This document shows, piece by piece, positions 33,191-41,847 of a DNA stretch of 64,000 nucleotides. The stretch covers positions 62,001-126,000 of the forward strand of contig NZ_BOPB01000014.1 of the NCBI RefSeq assembly GCF_016863535.1. Reading direction: 5' to 3'. The translations under genes were made by a program, and so were the position numbers. How positions within the stretch are numbered: position 1 is the first letter of the stretch; every line of letters starts with the position of its first letter. Origin of the DNA: Micromonospora lutea. Its GTDB lineage: Bacteria; Actinomycetota; Actinomycetes; Mycobacteriales; Micromonosporaceae. The notes below the pieces were generated by a model. The model ran no database searches and was not told the origin of the DNA. It worked only from the letters and a program-made list of their open reading frames with translations.

Positions 33191-35674
33191 ATGGCACGCC
33201 GCAAGGAGACGAAGGTCGACCATTCCGCGTTCGACCGGGCCGGCGCGCGGATCATCGACAACCCGCTGACCACCGAGGTGTCCGACTCCTACCTGGAGTA
33301 CGCCTTCTCCGTCATCCACTCCCGGGCGCTGCCCGACGCCCGCGACGGCCTCAAGCCGGTGCACCGGCGCATCCTCTACTCGATGCACGAGGCGGGGTTC
33401 CGGCCGGACCGGGCGTACGTCAAGTCGGCTCGGGTGGTCGGCGACGTGATGGGTCGCTACCACCCGCACGGTGACACCGCGATCTACGACGCGATGGTCC
33501 GGATGGCGCAGGACTTCTCGCTGAACGTCCCACTCATCGACGGGCATGGAAATTTTGGGTCTCAAGACGATGGACCGGCTGCGGCGCGTTACACCGAGGC
33601 TCGGATGTCGCGGGAGGCGATGCTGCTCGTCGGTGAGCTGGGCGAGGACACCGTCGACGTCGAGCCCAACTACGACGGCTCACTGACCCAGCCCACCGTG
33701 CTGCCGGCGGCCTTCCCGAACCTGCTGGTCAACGGTGCCGCCGGGATCGCGGTCGGAATGGCGACCAACATGATCCCGCACAACCTGGGCGAGGTCGTCT
33801 CGGCGGCCCGCTGGCTGATCCGGCACCCGAACGCCACCCTCGACAAGCTGATGGAGTTCGTGCCCGGCCCCGACCTGCCCACCGGCGGCATGCTGCTCGG
33901 CCTCGACGAGGTACGCCGGGCGTACGAGACGGGCCGTGGCGTGGTGCGGATGCGTGGCAAGGTGGAGATCGGGCCGCTGGAGGGCAGCCGGGGACGGCAG
34001 GCCATCACGGTGGTCGAGCTGCCGTACGGCGTCGGTGCCGAGAAGGTCATCGCCGCCATCACCAACGAGGTGACGAAGACCAAGCGGCTCACCGGGATCG
34101 CCGACGTGAAGGACCTGACCGACCGCGAGAGCGGCACCCGGCTGGTCGTCGAGTGCAAGGTCGGTGTGAACCCGCAGGCGCTGCTCGCCGACCTCTACCG
34201 GCTGACCCCGTTGGAGCAGTCCTTCGGCGTCAACAACCTGGTCCTCGTCGACGGGCAGCCGCGCACTCTGGGGCTCAAGGAGCTGCTGGAGGTGTTCCTG
34301 GCCCACCGCTACGAGGTGGTGACCCGGCGCAGCGCGTACCGCAGGCGTAAGCGGGAGGAGCGGCTGCACCTGGTCGACGGTCTGCTGATCGCCCTGCTCG
34401 ACATCGACAAGGTGGTGAAGCTGATCCGGGGCAGCGAGGACGCCCAGGCGGCCCGGAGCGGCCTGATGCGCCAGTTCAAGCTCTCCGAGATCCAGGCGAA
34501 CTACATCCTGGACACTCCGCTGCGCCGGTTGACGAAGTACGACCGGCTGGAGTTGGAGGCCGAGCAGCAGAAGCTGCGCGCTGAGATCGCCGAGCTGTCG
34601 ACCATCCTGGACGACGAGAACGTGCTGAAGAAGGTCGTCTCGGACGAGTTGGCCGCGGTGGTGAAACAGTTCGCCGAGCCCCGGCGTACGACGTTGGTCG
34701 ACGGCGACCTCAAGGAGGTGCTGGCGGCCTCCGCGCCGGCCGGGCCGCTGGAGGTGGCCGACGACCCGTGCCAGGTGATCCTGTCGGCGACCGGGCTGGT
34801 GGCGCGTACTGCGGCCGAGTCGGAGGAGGCCGCCGAGGGGCGTCGCCGGCACGGCCGGGTCAAGCACGACGCGGTACGCGCCGTGGTGCACTCCACCGCC
34901 CGGGGGCGGGTGTTGCTGGTGACCAGTGCCGGTCGGGCGTTCAAGGTGGAGGTGCTGCCGCTGCCGGTGCTGCCGGAGCAGGCCGGCACGGTGTCGTTGC
35001 GCGGCGGGATGTCGGCCGCCGAGTTGGTGCCGCTGGAGCCGGGGGAGACCGTGGTCGGCTTGGCGCCGCTGGGCGCCTCCGCCGAGGGCTCACCGGGTCT
35101 GGCGCTCGGCACCCGGCAGGGCGTGGTGAAGGTGTGTGCACCGGACTGGCCGGTGCGATCCGACGAGTTCGAGGTGATCGGGCTGCGCGACGGCGACGAG
35201 GTGGTCGGTGCGACCTGGCTGATCGACGGTGCCGAGACTCTCGCCTTTCTGACCAGCGCGGCCTCGCTGCTGCGGTTCCCCGCCGGGACGATCCGTCCGC
35301 AGGGGCTCAAGGGTGGCGGGATGGCGGGGATCGCCCTGTCGTCCGGGGCGCGGGTGGTGTTCTTCGGCGCGGTCCGCACCGACGATCCGGAGCACGGTGA
35401 GCCGATGGTGGTCACGTCGACCGGGGCGACGGTCAAGGTGACGCCGCTGTCGGCGTACCCGGTGAAGGGGCGGGCGACCGGCGGGGTGCGGGCCCACCGC
35501 TTCCTCAAGGGTGAGACCGACGTGATGGTCGGCTGGGTCGGTCCCCGGCCGGTGGGTTCGACGGCGAACGGCGAGGCGGTGGAGCTGCCGGCGGCCGATC
35601 CGCGCCGGGACGGTTCCGGCTTCGCCGTCATGCTCGGTCCGGCCGTGGTGGGTCACCAGATCGACCGCGAGTAG
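33191..35674 (+). CDS. parC: DNA topoisomerase IV subunit A (ParC)
   Basis: An 827-residue type IIA topoisomerase A subunit, which cuts and rejoins the DNA gate. The N-terminal winged-helix part shows the quinolone-determining region (HPHGDTAIYDAMVRMAQDFS) and the catalytic Tyr134 in AARYTEARMS. The tower and coiled-coil region (about 370-480) includes LSEIQANYILDTPLRRLT. The C-terminal beta-pinwheel (about 510-810) has degenerate repeats such as GRVLLVTSAGRAFKV, and lacks a clear GyrA box (QRRGGKG). Together with the ParE-like partner upstream this supports ParC over GyrA. AAGGAAAG precedes the ATG. Confidence 0.92.
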   Translation: MARRKETKVDHSAFDRAGARIIDNPLTTEVSDSYLEYAFSVIHSRALPDARDGLKPVHRRILYSMHEAGFRPDRAYVKSARVVGDVMGRYHPHGDTAIYDAMVRMAQDFSLNVPLIDGHGNFGSQDDGPAAARYTEARMSREAMLLVGELGEDTVDVEPNYDGSLTQPTVLPAAFPNLLVNGAAGIAVGMATNMIPHNLGEVVSAARWLIRHPNATLDKLMEFVPGPDLPTGGMLLGLDEVRRAYETGRGVVRMRGKVEIGPLEGSRGRQAITVVELPYGVGAEKVIAAITNEVTKTKRLTGIADVKDLTDRESGTRLVVECKVGVNPQALLADLYRLTPLEQSFGVNNLVLVDGQPRTLGLKELLEVFLAHRYEVVTRRSAYRRRKREERLHLVDGLLIALLDIDKVVKLIRGSEDAQAARSGLMRQFKLSEIQANYILDTPLRRLTKYDRLELEAEQQKLRAEIAELSTILDDENVLKKVVSDELAAVVKQFAEPRRTTLVDGDLKEVLAASAPAGPLEVADDPCQVILSATGLVARTAAESEEAAEGRRRHGRVKHDAVRAVVHSTARGRVLLVTSAGRAFKVEVLPLPVLPEQAGTVSLRGGMSAAELVPLEPGETVVGLAPLGASAEGSPGLALGTRQGVVKVCAPDWPVRSDEFEVIGLRDGDEVVGATWLIDGAETLAFLTSAASLLRFPAGTIRPQGLKGGGMAGIALSSGARVVFFGAVRTDDPEHGEPMVVTSTGATVKVTPLSAYPVKGRATGGVRAHRFLKGETDVMVGWVGPRPVGSTANGEAVELPAADPRRDGSGFAVMLGPAVVGHQIDRE

Positions 35675-35705
35675 GTAACACACGACATTCCATCGACAAC
35701 CGTCA

Positions 35706-35735
35706 TTGACGTATGACGTATTACGACGATACGTT
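35706..35735 (+). promoter_or_regulatory. Candidate promoter with inverted repeat before the lectin-esterase gene
   Basis: TTGACG (35706-35711) and TACGTT (35730-35735) are 18 bases apart. The inverted repeat ACGTAT (35709-35714) and ATACGT (35729-35734) brackets the spacer, an arrangement like the one in the cellulase promoter but with a different sequence. Transcription would start about 107 bases before the ATG. Confidence 0.4.
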
Positions 35736-35848
35736 GAGCCTTGCTCGCTGATGGCCCGACGTGTCGACACCACCATCCACAACGTCGGTGCCTGCGACAA
35801 CGCGCGTCCTTCCCGATCGCGTGTGGTCCTAGTCGAAGGAGTGGATCA

Positions 35849-37234
35849 ATGAATGGTGAGGTTCGTCCCGCCTCTCCTCCCAGACGTCGACGGCGGTCGG
35901 TCGTGGCGGCGGTCGGTGCGGCGGCCCTGGTGGCCGGCAGCCTCGTCGCGGTCAACGCGGCACCCGCAGCGGCGGCGACGGTGGACACCAACGCTTGGTA
36001 TGTGTTGGTCAATCGCAACAGTGGTAAGGCGTTGGATGTGTACGGTCTGGCGACCAATGATGGTGGGCGGATCAGTCAGTGGACGCGTAACGATGGTGCG
36101 AATCAGCAGTGGCAGTTTGTGGATTCCGGTGGTGGTTTTTACCGGTTGAGGTCTCGGCATTCGGGCAAGGTGCTGGATGTGTCGAACGCGTCGACGGCTG
36201 ATGGTGCGGCGGTCGTGCAGTGGTCTGATCACAATGGTGCGAATCAGCAGTTCCGGTTGGCTGACTCGGATGGTGGTCATGTTCGGTTGATCAGCCGGCA
36301 CAGCAGTAAGGTCGTGGAGGTGCAGGGCGCGTCGACCGCTGATGGTGCGAACGTCGTGCAGTACGCCGACTGGAACGGCGCCAATCAGCAGTGGCAACTG
36401 GCCCGGGTCGACGGAGGAGGCGGCCCCACGTCGCCGCCACCGACCGGTGAGCCGGGGGCGGGGTGCGGGCGGACGCCGACGCTGGGCAACGGTTCGCACA
36501 CGATCCAGAGCAACGGCAAGAGCCGGCAGTTCATCCTGCGGTTGCCGGCCAACTACAACAACAACACCCGCTACCGGTTGATGTTCGCGTTCCACTGGTT
36601 GGGGGGCACCGCCGGCGATGTCGCCTACGGCGGAGCCGACGGAGCCGCCTGGGCCTACTACGGCCAGCAGGAACAGTCGAACAACAGCGCCATCCTGGTC
36701 GCGCCCCAGGGGATCGGCAACGGTTGGGCCAATTCCGGTGGCGAGGATGTCACCTTCGTCGACGACATGATCCGTCGGATCGAGAGCGACCTCTGCGTGA
36801 ACACGGCACAGCGCTTCGCTCTCGGGTTCAGCTACGGCGGGGCCATGAGCTATGCGCTCGCCTGCGCCCGCGCGAACGTCTTCCGGGCGGTCGCGGTCTA
36901 CGGTGCTCCCCGGGAGCTCAGCGGATGCAGCGGCGGTACGCAGCCGGTCGCGTACTTCGGCATCCACGGCATCTCGGACAACATCACCAGCGGACGGTCG
37001 CTGCGCGACCGGTTCGTCCGCAACAACGGCTGCACGCCGCAGAACCCGCCGGAGCCGGCTGCCGGCAGCCGAACGCATGTCACCACCGTCTACTCGGGAT
37101 GCCGCGCCGGCTATCCGGTGCAGTGGGGCGCGTTCGACGGTGGCCACACCCCTGGTCCGGTTGACGGCGGCGGCGACAGTGGCGCCAGGACCTGGACCAA
37201 GGGCGAGGTCTGGCGGTTCTTCGCCCAGTTCTGA
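35849..37234 (+). CDS. Secreted esterase (feruloyl esterase/PHB depolymerase-like) with N-terminal ricin-type lectin domain
   Basis: A 461-residue secreted protein. GAAGGAG lies seven bases before the ATG. The signal peptide is long with RRRRR near residue 13 and cleavage likely after AAPAAAA (about 41). Residues 45-185 form a beta-trefoil lectin (CBM13/RICIN) with three QxW-type repeats, each ending in GANQQW or GANQQF. A short Gly/Pro linker leads to a CE1-like esterase: MFAFHWLGGTAGD is the oxyanion strand, GFSYGGAMSYALA the nucleophile elbow, and GGHTPGP near the end the catalytic His. It would deacylate plant polysaccharides or polyesters outside the cell. The lectin-coding DNA has markedly more T-ending codons than the esterase part. 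Confidence 0.88.
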   Translation: MNGEVRPASPPRRRRRSVVAAVGAAALVAGSLVAVNAAPAAAATVDTNAWYVLVNRNSGKALDVYGLATNDGGRISQWTRNDGANQQWQFVDSGGGFYRLRSRHSGKVLDVSNASTADGAAVVQWSDHNGANQQFRLADSDGGHVRLISRHSSKVVEVQGASTADGANVVQYADWNGANQQWQLARVDGGGGPTSPPPTGEPGAGCGRTPTLGNGSHTIQSNGKSRQFILRLPANYNNNTRYRLMFAFHWLGGTAGDVAYGGADGAAWAYYGQQEQSNNSAILVAPQGIGNGWANSGGEDVTFVDDMIRRIESDLCVNTAQRFALGFSYGGAMSYALACARANVFRAVAVYGAPRELSGCSGGTQPVAYFGIHGISDNITSGRSLRDRFVRNNGCTPQNPPEPAAGSRTHVTTVYSGCRAGYPVQWGAFDGGHTPGPVDGGGDSGARTWTKGEVWRFFAQF

Positions 37235-37243
37235 GTCGATGGT

Positions 37244-37273
37244 CGGAGTCCCCGGTCGAGGCCGGGGACTCCG
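37244..37273. terminator. Bidirectional hairpin terminator
   Basis: CGGAGTCCCCGG and CCGGGGACTCCG are perfect complements around a six-base loop, located between the convergent esterase and AlkB-like genes, so it can serve both. Confidence 0.8.
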
Positions 37274-37283
37274 ACGCGTGTGC

Positions 37284-37919
37284 TCAGGCGACGCCGGCTG
37301 GGCGGAACTGGACGCTGACCCGGGGGCCGACGGCGCGGGCGGTCTTGGGGACCGCGTGTTCCCAGGTGCGCTGGCAGGAGCCGCCCATCACCACCAGGTC
37401 ACCGTGGCCCAGCGGAAAACGCAGGCTGGCCCCGCCACCGCGTGGCCGCAGCAGTAGCTGACGGGGTGAGCCGAAGGAGACGATGGCGACCATGGTGTCG
37501 GTGTGGGCGGAGCGGCCCTGGGTGTCGCCGTGCCAGGCGACGCTGTCCCGGCCGTCGCGGTAGAGGCACATGCCGGCGGTGACGAAGGGTTCGCCCAGTT
37601 CGTCGGCGTAGTGGCGGGTCAGCGCCGTGCGAGCGGCGGCCAGTATCGGATGCGGTAGCGGTCGGCCGGCGCCGTACCAACTGAGCAGTCGGGGCACGTC
37701 GACCTCGGCGTCGTACATGGTGCGGCGTTCGGCCTGCCACGGCACCTCGCGCAGCAGCACGTCGAGCACCTGGTCGGAGCCGTGCACCCAGCCGGGCAGG
37801 TGGTCGACCCAGGCGCCCCGGCTCAGCATGTGCCGGCGCGGCTGCCCGACCAGCGGGCCGAGCGTGGGCGCCGCGTCGGTGACCTCCAGCATCGACGGCT
37901 GATACGTGAGCTGCGACAT
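37284..37919 (-). CDS. AlkB-like Fe(II)/2-oxoglutarate dioxygenase
   Basis: A 211-residue non-haem iron dioxygenase that would directly demethylate alkylated DNA bases (1-methyladenine, 3-methylcytosine). The iron site is His130 and Asp132 in VAWHGDTQG, plus His188 in RTWEHAVP. The 2-oxoglutarate arginine is in GPRVSVQFRP, and a second conserved Arg follows. The nucleotide-flipping region LLSWYGAGRPLPHP is typical of the compact actinobacterial AlkB group. It has no signal and is cytoplasmic. The ATG is at 37919. The gene stands alone, convergent with the esterase gene and bounded upstream by a gap with a decayed gene. Confidence 0.88.
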   Translation of the reverse strand: MSQLTYQPSMLEVTDAAPTLGPLVGQPRRHMLSRGAWVDHLPGWVHGSDQVLDVLLREVPWQAERRTMYDAEVDVPRLLSWYGAGRPLPHPILAAARTALTRHYADELGEPFVTAGMCLYRDGRDSVAWHGDTQGRSAHTDTMVAIVSFGSPRQLLLRPRGGGASLRFPLGHGDLVVMGGSCQRTWEHAVPKTARAVGPRVSVQFRPAGVA

Positions 37920-37996
37920 GGCCCCAGGCTAACAGGGTGTTAGCACACCTGTTCTATCGCCTCGCCGGCAACACCGACCGGGCCGCGCGGGGCCTG

Positions 37997-38150
37997 TCAC
38001 TGCACCGGGGTGCGCTCCGCGGCGACGTGTCGTAGCGCCGCCAGCACCGCGTCGACCACCCCGCTCCCGTCCACGCCCGTCCACCGCGGCCCAGGCACGG
38101 GCGGAGAGCGCCGCCCGGCGTGCCCCGCCACCCGGGTGGACGGACCTGAA
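37997..38150 (-). pseudogene. Remnant of a C-terminal coding region with a frameshift
   Basis: On the minus strand one frame reads GARRAALSARAWAAVDGRGR and, after one extra G in a run of four (38059-38062), a second frame reads VVDAVLAALRHVAAERTPVQ then a stop at 37997. Joining the two by dropping one base gives a continuous, protein-like stretch of about 50 residues. The pattern VDGRG-x-ERVVDAV recalls the C-terminus of PseG/UDP-sugar hydrolase or glycosyltransferase-like proteins, which would fit the neighbouring polysaccharide pyruvyl transferase, but identity is not established. The upstream body of the gene is missing. Sequencing error is an alternative reason for the frameshift. The remaining ~300-base gap between AlkB-like and pyruvyl transferase genes shows nothing else. 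Confidence 0.5.
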
Positions 38151-38222
38151 ACCTGACGTGACAGGCGACGGTTCAGTAATCGAACAGCCGGCCCGGATCA
38201 GATCAATGGTGCAGCACGCGGC

Positions 38223-39545
38223 TCACCGGTTGAGGATGCGGCGTACCGGTGCGGGCACGGCCTTCTTGATCCTGGTCCGGAACCGGTCGGGGCGCTGCTG
38301 GAGCTGCTCGCGGAGTTCGACCTCCCGGTCGTAGAGCCACTGGATCCGTTGCAGCAGCACCTCCGGCGCGGTCGCCAGCGTCGGCCGCACGGCCGGCGGG
38401 AACGTCGTCGCGCGGACCTGGGCGTCGAACGCCGCCGGGCTGTCCCCGTCGGCGAAGGCATTGGCCAGGTTGTGCTTGGCGAGGAAGCCAATCATGGTCT
38501 CGAACCGGGCCTTGTGCCCGTTGATCATGCCGGAGTAGTCGGCCTCGTCATACAACTGGGCGGCGTCGATGTCCTTCGGCACGTCCCGCATGACCCGGTG
38601 CGGGATGTCGAAGTACCGGGCCAGTTCCAGGGTGCGGGAGTCGTGGGCGAAGAGAAAGCCGGGGGTGCCGGCCAGCAACGAGACGATGGTGCCGTGGATG
38701 CGGGTACCGAAGTTGAAGTCGAAGCCGGTGAGGTAGTCGATCCACGTCCACGGATCGACGAACATCCGCACCTTGTCCTCGGTGAACAGCGGATGCGAGG
38801 TGTGCAGCGGGATCGGACTGGTCTTGCCCCGCTCCTCCGGTGCGTCGCCGTAGAGCAGCGTGCCCAGGGTCTTGAGGTCCTGGGGGAGGTAGCGCAGGTT
38901 GGGGTAACGCTGCTGGTGCGACTGGATGATCTTCGCCATCGACTTCACGTACGGCGAGACGGTCAACGCGATCCGGTCGTCCGTCCCGAGCGAGGGCTTG
39001 CGCTTCTCCACCGGCAGGGTGTCGCCGTGCAGGAACATCGACGGGCAACCGATCTCGTCGACGGCGGAGAACCCGAGCGTACGCAGGTAGCTCGCGGTGA
39101 TTTCGCCGCGTACCCCGATGCTGTGCGAGCGGTCGAGTACGGCGCGGCAGAAGCGGGTGACCGCCTCGTCGATCGGCCGCAGGTATTCCCGGTCGCCGTC
39201 GACGTTGGTCTGCACCCCGACGCCGAGCACCACCACGGGGATCTTCAACCGCTCGATGAGATTGGTCATCGCGTCGACCCGGTGTGCGTAGCTGCGTCGG
39301 AACGCGTTGGCCAGTGGTACGACGAAGACGTCGTACTGCTCGTTGATCCGGTCTGCGGCGCGCGGGTTGACCACGAACCGGTTGGAGGTGATCTCGACGC
39401 CCCGTGCGCCCAGCAGCTTGTGCGCGGCGTGACTGAACACGAGGTTGCCGACGTTGTCACCGATCAGGTTGCGCTCGAACGTCTCCTCCGGGGAGTTGAC
39501 CTCGAAGGGCTCCTTGCGGGCTCGCATCAGGATCCGCTGGTGCAT
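38223..39545 (-). CDS. Polysaccharide pyruvyl transferase family protein
   Basis: A 440-residue protein of the PS_pyruv_trans family, which attaches pyruvate ketals to surface polysaccharide sugars, or in related members modifies other glycans. Typical marks are NLIGDNVGNLVFSHAAHKLL near the N-terminus, VVVLGVGVQTN, GVRGEITASYLRTLG, and FDFNFGTRIHGTIVSLLAGTP with the conserved RxHG near residue 290. The C-terminal 40 residues are basic and may bind the membrane or partners. The ATG is at 39545. The gene lies alone on its strand next to an acyltransferase and a gene remnant, so the polysaccharide it serves is unclear. Confidence 0.82.
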   Translation of the reverse strand: MHQRILMRARKEPFEVNSPEETFERNLIGDNVGNLVFSHAAHKLLGARGVEITSNRFVVNPRAADRINEQYDVFVVPLANAFRRSYAHRVDAMTNLIERLKIPVVVLGVGVQTNVDGDREYLRPIDEAVTRFCRAVLDRSHSIGVRGEITASYLRTLGFSAVDEIGCPSMFLHGDTLPVEKRKPSLGTDDRIALTVSPYVKSMAKIIQSHQQRYPNLRYLPQDLKTLGTLLYGDAPEERGKTSPIPLHTSHPLFTEDKVRMFVDPWTWIDYLTGFDFNFGTRIHGTIVSLLAGTPGFLFAHDSRTLELARYFDIPHRVMRDVPKDIDAAQLYDEADYSGMINGHKARFETMIGFLAKHNLANAFADGDSPAAFDAQVRATTFPPAVRPTLATAPEVLLQRIQWLYDREVELREQLQQRPDRFRTRIKKAVPAPVRRILNR

Positions 39546-39789
39546 CGCTGGCTCTGCCTCTCATCGGTACGTCAGCCCACGCCCGCCAGCCGGCCAGGTA
39601 CCGGGGTGGGGATCCCGCACGGGTCTGGGAATAGTAGGCCACGAGGCCGACGGCTGACACATGGTGGTGGTTCCGAGAGATCTGACCTGGTTCAGGGTGA
39701 AGTGCCGTGAAGACCCCTTCCGGGCGGCCGTTCGGGTGTGACACCCATCGCGTTCCAGGTGGAAACGGGCCAATCGATAAAGTGCCCGG

Positions 39790-41091
39790 ATGACCAGCAC
39801 CACCACCGCCACCGCCGTCGAGCGGCCTACCCCTGGGGCCGGCCGGGGGCAGGCCAGTCTCCTGCCGTCGCTGACCGGCCTGCGGTGGGTCGCCGCGATG
39901 CTGGTCTTCGGTTTCCACGCCGGCACCATGCGCATCGTCGCCGACCCCGGCCCGCAGGCGGTGGTGGGCGAGATCTTCACTCTGGGCCTGTCCGGGGTGC
40001 AGTTCTTCTTCATCCTCAGCGGCTTCGTGCTGGTCTGGTCCGCGCGTCCCGGTGCCTCCCGACGCCGGTTCTGGCGACGCCGGTTCGCCAAGATCTACCC
40101 CAACCACGTGGTGCTGTGGGCGCTGGCCATGCTGGCGATGCTCTGGTTCGCCGACCCGATCAATCCGGTGGCCGCGCTGGAGAACCTCTTCCTGGTGCAG
40201 GCCTGGGATCCCCGGCCCGGCCACTTCTACAGCATCAACAACGTCAGTTGGTCGCTCTCCTGCGAGATGTTCTTCTACCTGTGTCTGCCGCTGGTGCTGC
40301 CGGCGGTGCGGCGGGCCCGGCCGTGGATGCTGTGGGCCGTGGTGGTCGCGGTACCGCTGCTGATCCTGGCGCTCTGGCCCGGGCAGGTGCTGGTGCCGGA
40401 GCAGGATCGGTGGTGGTTCGCCCAGGTCTTCCCGCTGGTCCGCTCGCTGGAGTTCTGGATGGGTGTGGCCGCGGCCGAGCTCATGCTGCGCGGCCACTGG
40501 CGGGGGCCACGGCTGCCGCTGGCCAGCGTCATCTTCGTGGTGACCTGGGTGGCGGCCTCCCAGTGGATCCGGGCCGAGCTCTGGGCGGCGCTGTTGTCGG
40601 CGGCGTACGTCCTGGTGATCACCGCGGCGGCCGACGCGGACGTGCACGGGCGGCGCTCGCCGCTGCGTTCCCGCGCGATGGTCTGGCTCGGCGAGGTCTC
40701 GTTCGCCTTCTACCTGGTGCACGTCTTTGTGATCATGACGATCCTGCGGTTGACCGGTGACTGGGGGACAGGTCTGCCCGGTTGGTGGGGCCCGCTCGCA
40801 GTGATCGGGTTCTTGCTGCTCACGCTGGGGCTGGCCGCTCTGTTGCGCCGGTACGTGGAACAGCCGATGATGCGTCTCCTGGCCCCATCGAGACCGTCGA
40901 GACCGTCGAGACCGTCGCGATCGGAGGTGTCGGCCGGCGCGGCGCAGTCGGCCGAGCCGGGCGGCGTGACGCGTGCGGATGAATCCGGGAAAACTGCCGC
41001 CGGCGGGCTGCCCCGTCAACGGACCCCGGGTGGTGGCACGGATTCCGACGAGGTCGCGGAGCCGAACCGGTCCATCCAACCAGGACAGTGA
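39790..41091 (+). CDS. Acyltransferase 3 family membrane protein
   Basis: A 433-residue integral membrane acyltransferase (OafA/NodX type) that transfers acetyl or other acyl groups to sugars. PSLTGLRWVAAMLVFGFHAG carries the catalytic-type R and H. FFILSGFVLVWS and SWSLSCEMFFYL are further family motifs. Ten or so hydrophobic helices fill residues 20-355. The final 75 residues are soluble, disordered and contain a nine-base tandem repeat (40886-40918) encoding RPS three times. The ATG at 39790 follows no clear ribosome site. It diverges from the pyruvyl transferase, so both may modify the same glycan. Confidence 0.87.
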   Translation: MTSTTTATAVERPTPGAGRGQASLLPSLTGLRWVAAMLVFGFHAGTMRIVADPGPQAVVGEIFTLGLSGVQFFFILSGFVLVWSARPGASRRRFWRRRFAKIYPNHVVLWALAMLAMLWFADPINPVAALENLFLVQAWDPRPGHFYSINNVSWSLSCEMFFYLCLPLVLPAVRRARPWMLWAVVVAVPLLILALWPGQVLVPEQDRWWFAQVFPLVRSLEFWMGVAAAELMLRGHWRGPRLPLASVIFVVTWVAASQWIRAELWAALLSAAYVLVITAAADADVHGRRSPLRSRAMVWLGEVSFAFYLVHVFVIMTILRLTGDWGTGLPGWWGPLAVIGFLLLTLGLAALLRRYVEQPMMRLLAPSRPSRPSRPSRSEVSAGAAQSAEPGGVTRADESGKTAAGGLPRQRTPGGGTDSDEVAEPNRSIQPGQ

Positions 41092-41200
41092 ACCAAGGGT
41101 GTCCTGACCTGCGGTTATCGGCATTTGTGGCGACGCGCCGGGCAGCACGACACGCCCGATGACTGGTGCGTCCCGGCGGTCGTGGCGGTAGCGTGACGAT

Positions 41201-41692
41201 GTGCTTGCCGTCGCGCCCACCCGTCCCCTGTGGTGGTTGGCGCGCTGGGCCGCGCGGCTGCTGACCGGGCTCGTGGTCGCTGCCGCCTTCACCCTCGGCG
41301 CCTGGGCCCTGCCCGGCGAGGCGGGCCCGGCCGATCGGCTCGCCGCTGCGGCACCGACCTCGCTGGTCCAGGCTGCCTCGCCACCGGCAACCGCTGACTG
41401 GAAGCCGGCCGGTTCCTCCGACCTGGCCGCCCTCCTCGGCCAGGGCACCGGCCTCGACCTGGCCGCCTCCGTCGACGCGGCCGGCCCCGACCTGGTTGGT
41501 TCCGCGACGCCGACCGTGCGCGACGCCGGTGACCCCGCCGCCGACCCGGGCGGGGCGTCCGCAGCGCAGCCGGTCACCTCCGCCGCCCGGTCCGGGTTGG
41601 CGGCGCTGGGCAGCGTCGCCGCAGATGTCACTCCGGGGCCGTCCGCCGGGATCTCGGACGTCCGGGTCGCCCGCGCCCCACCGCACGCCTGA
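41201..41692 (+). CDS. Hypothetical membrane-anchored or secreted protein
   Basis: A 163-residue predicted protein without known family. A hydrophobic segment at residues 10-35 (LLTGLVVAAAFTLGAWALPG) can act as signal anchor or signal peptide. The rest is Ala/Gly/Asp/Pro-rich and likely disordered outside the cell. The start GTG (41201) has weak purine content upstream. Confidence rests on the clear membrane segment and third-position G/C. It precedes another membrane-anchored hypothetical gene on the same strand by 155 bases. Confidence 0.5.
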   Translation: MLAVAPTRPLWWLARWAARLLTGLVVAAAFTLGAWALPGEAGPADRLAAAAPTSLVQAASPPATADWKPAGSSDLAALLGQGTGLDLAASVDAAGPDLVGSATPTVRDAGDPAADPGGASAAQPVTSAARSGLAALGSVAADVTPGPSAGISDVRVARAPPHA

Positions 41693-41847
41693 CCCGGGCG
41701 ACCTTCCGTCGCGTCCGCACGCTTGGCGCCGCATCCGCGCCGAGCACCCTGCCAACCCGCCGCCGCTCGCTGCGGCGTCGAGGCTCGCCATGACGATCCG
41801 CTGCCGGTACGACACCGGCGTCGTACCGATCTCCCCGAGGTGCCGAC

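Noticed and set aside
36060-36400. Repeated DNA units that might suggest a short CRISPR-like or tandem-repeat array
   Set aside because: The repeats are in frame and encode the three QxW units of the ricin-type lectin domain.
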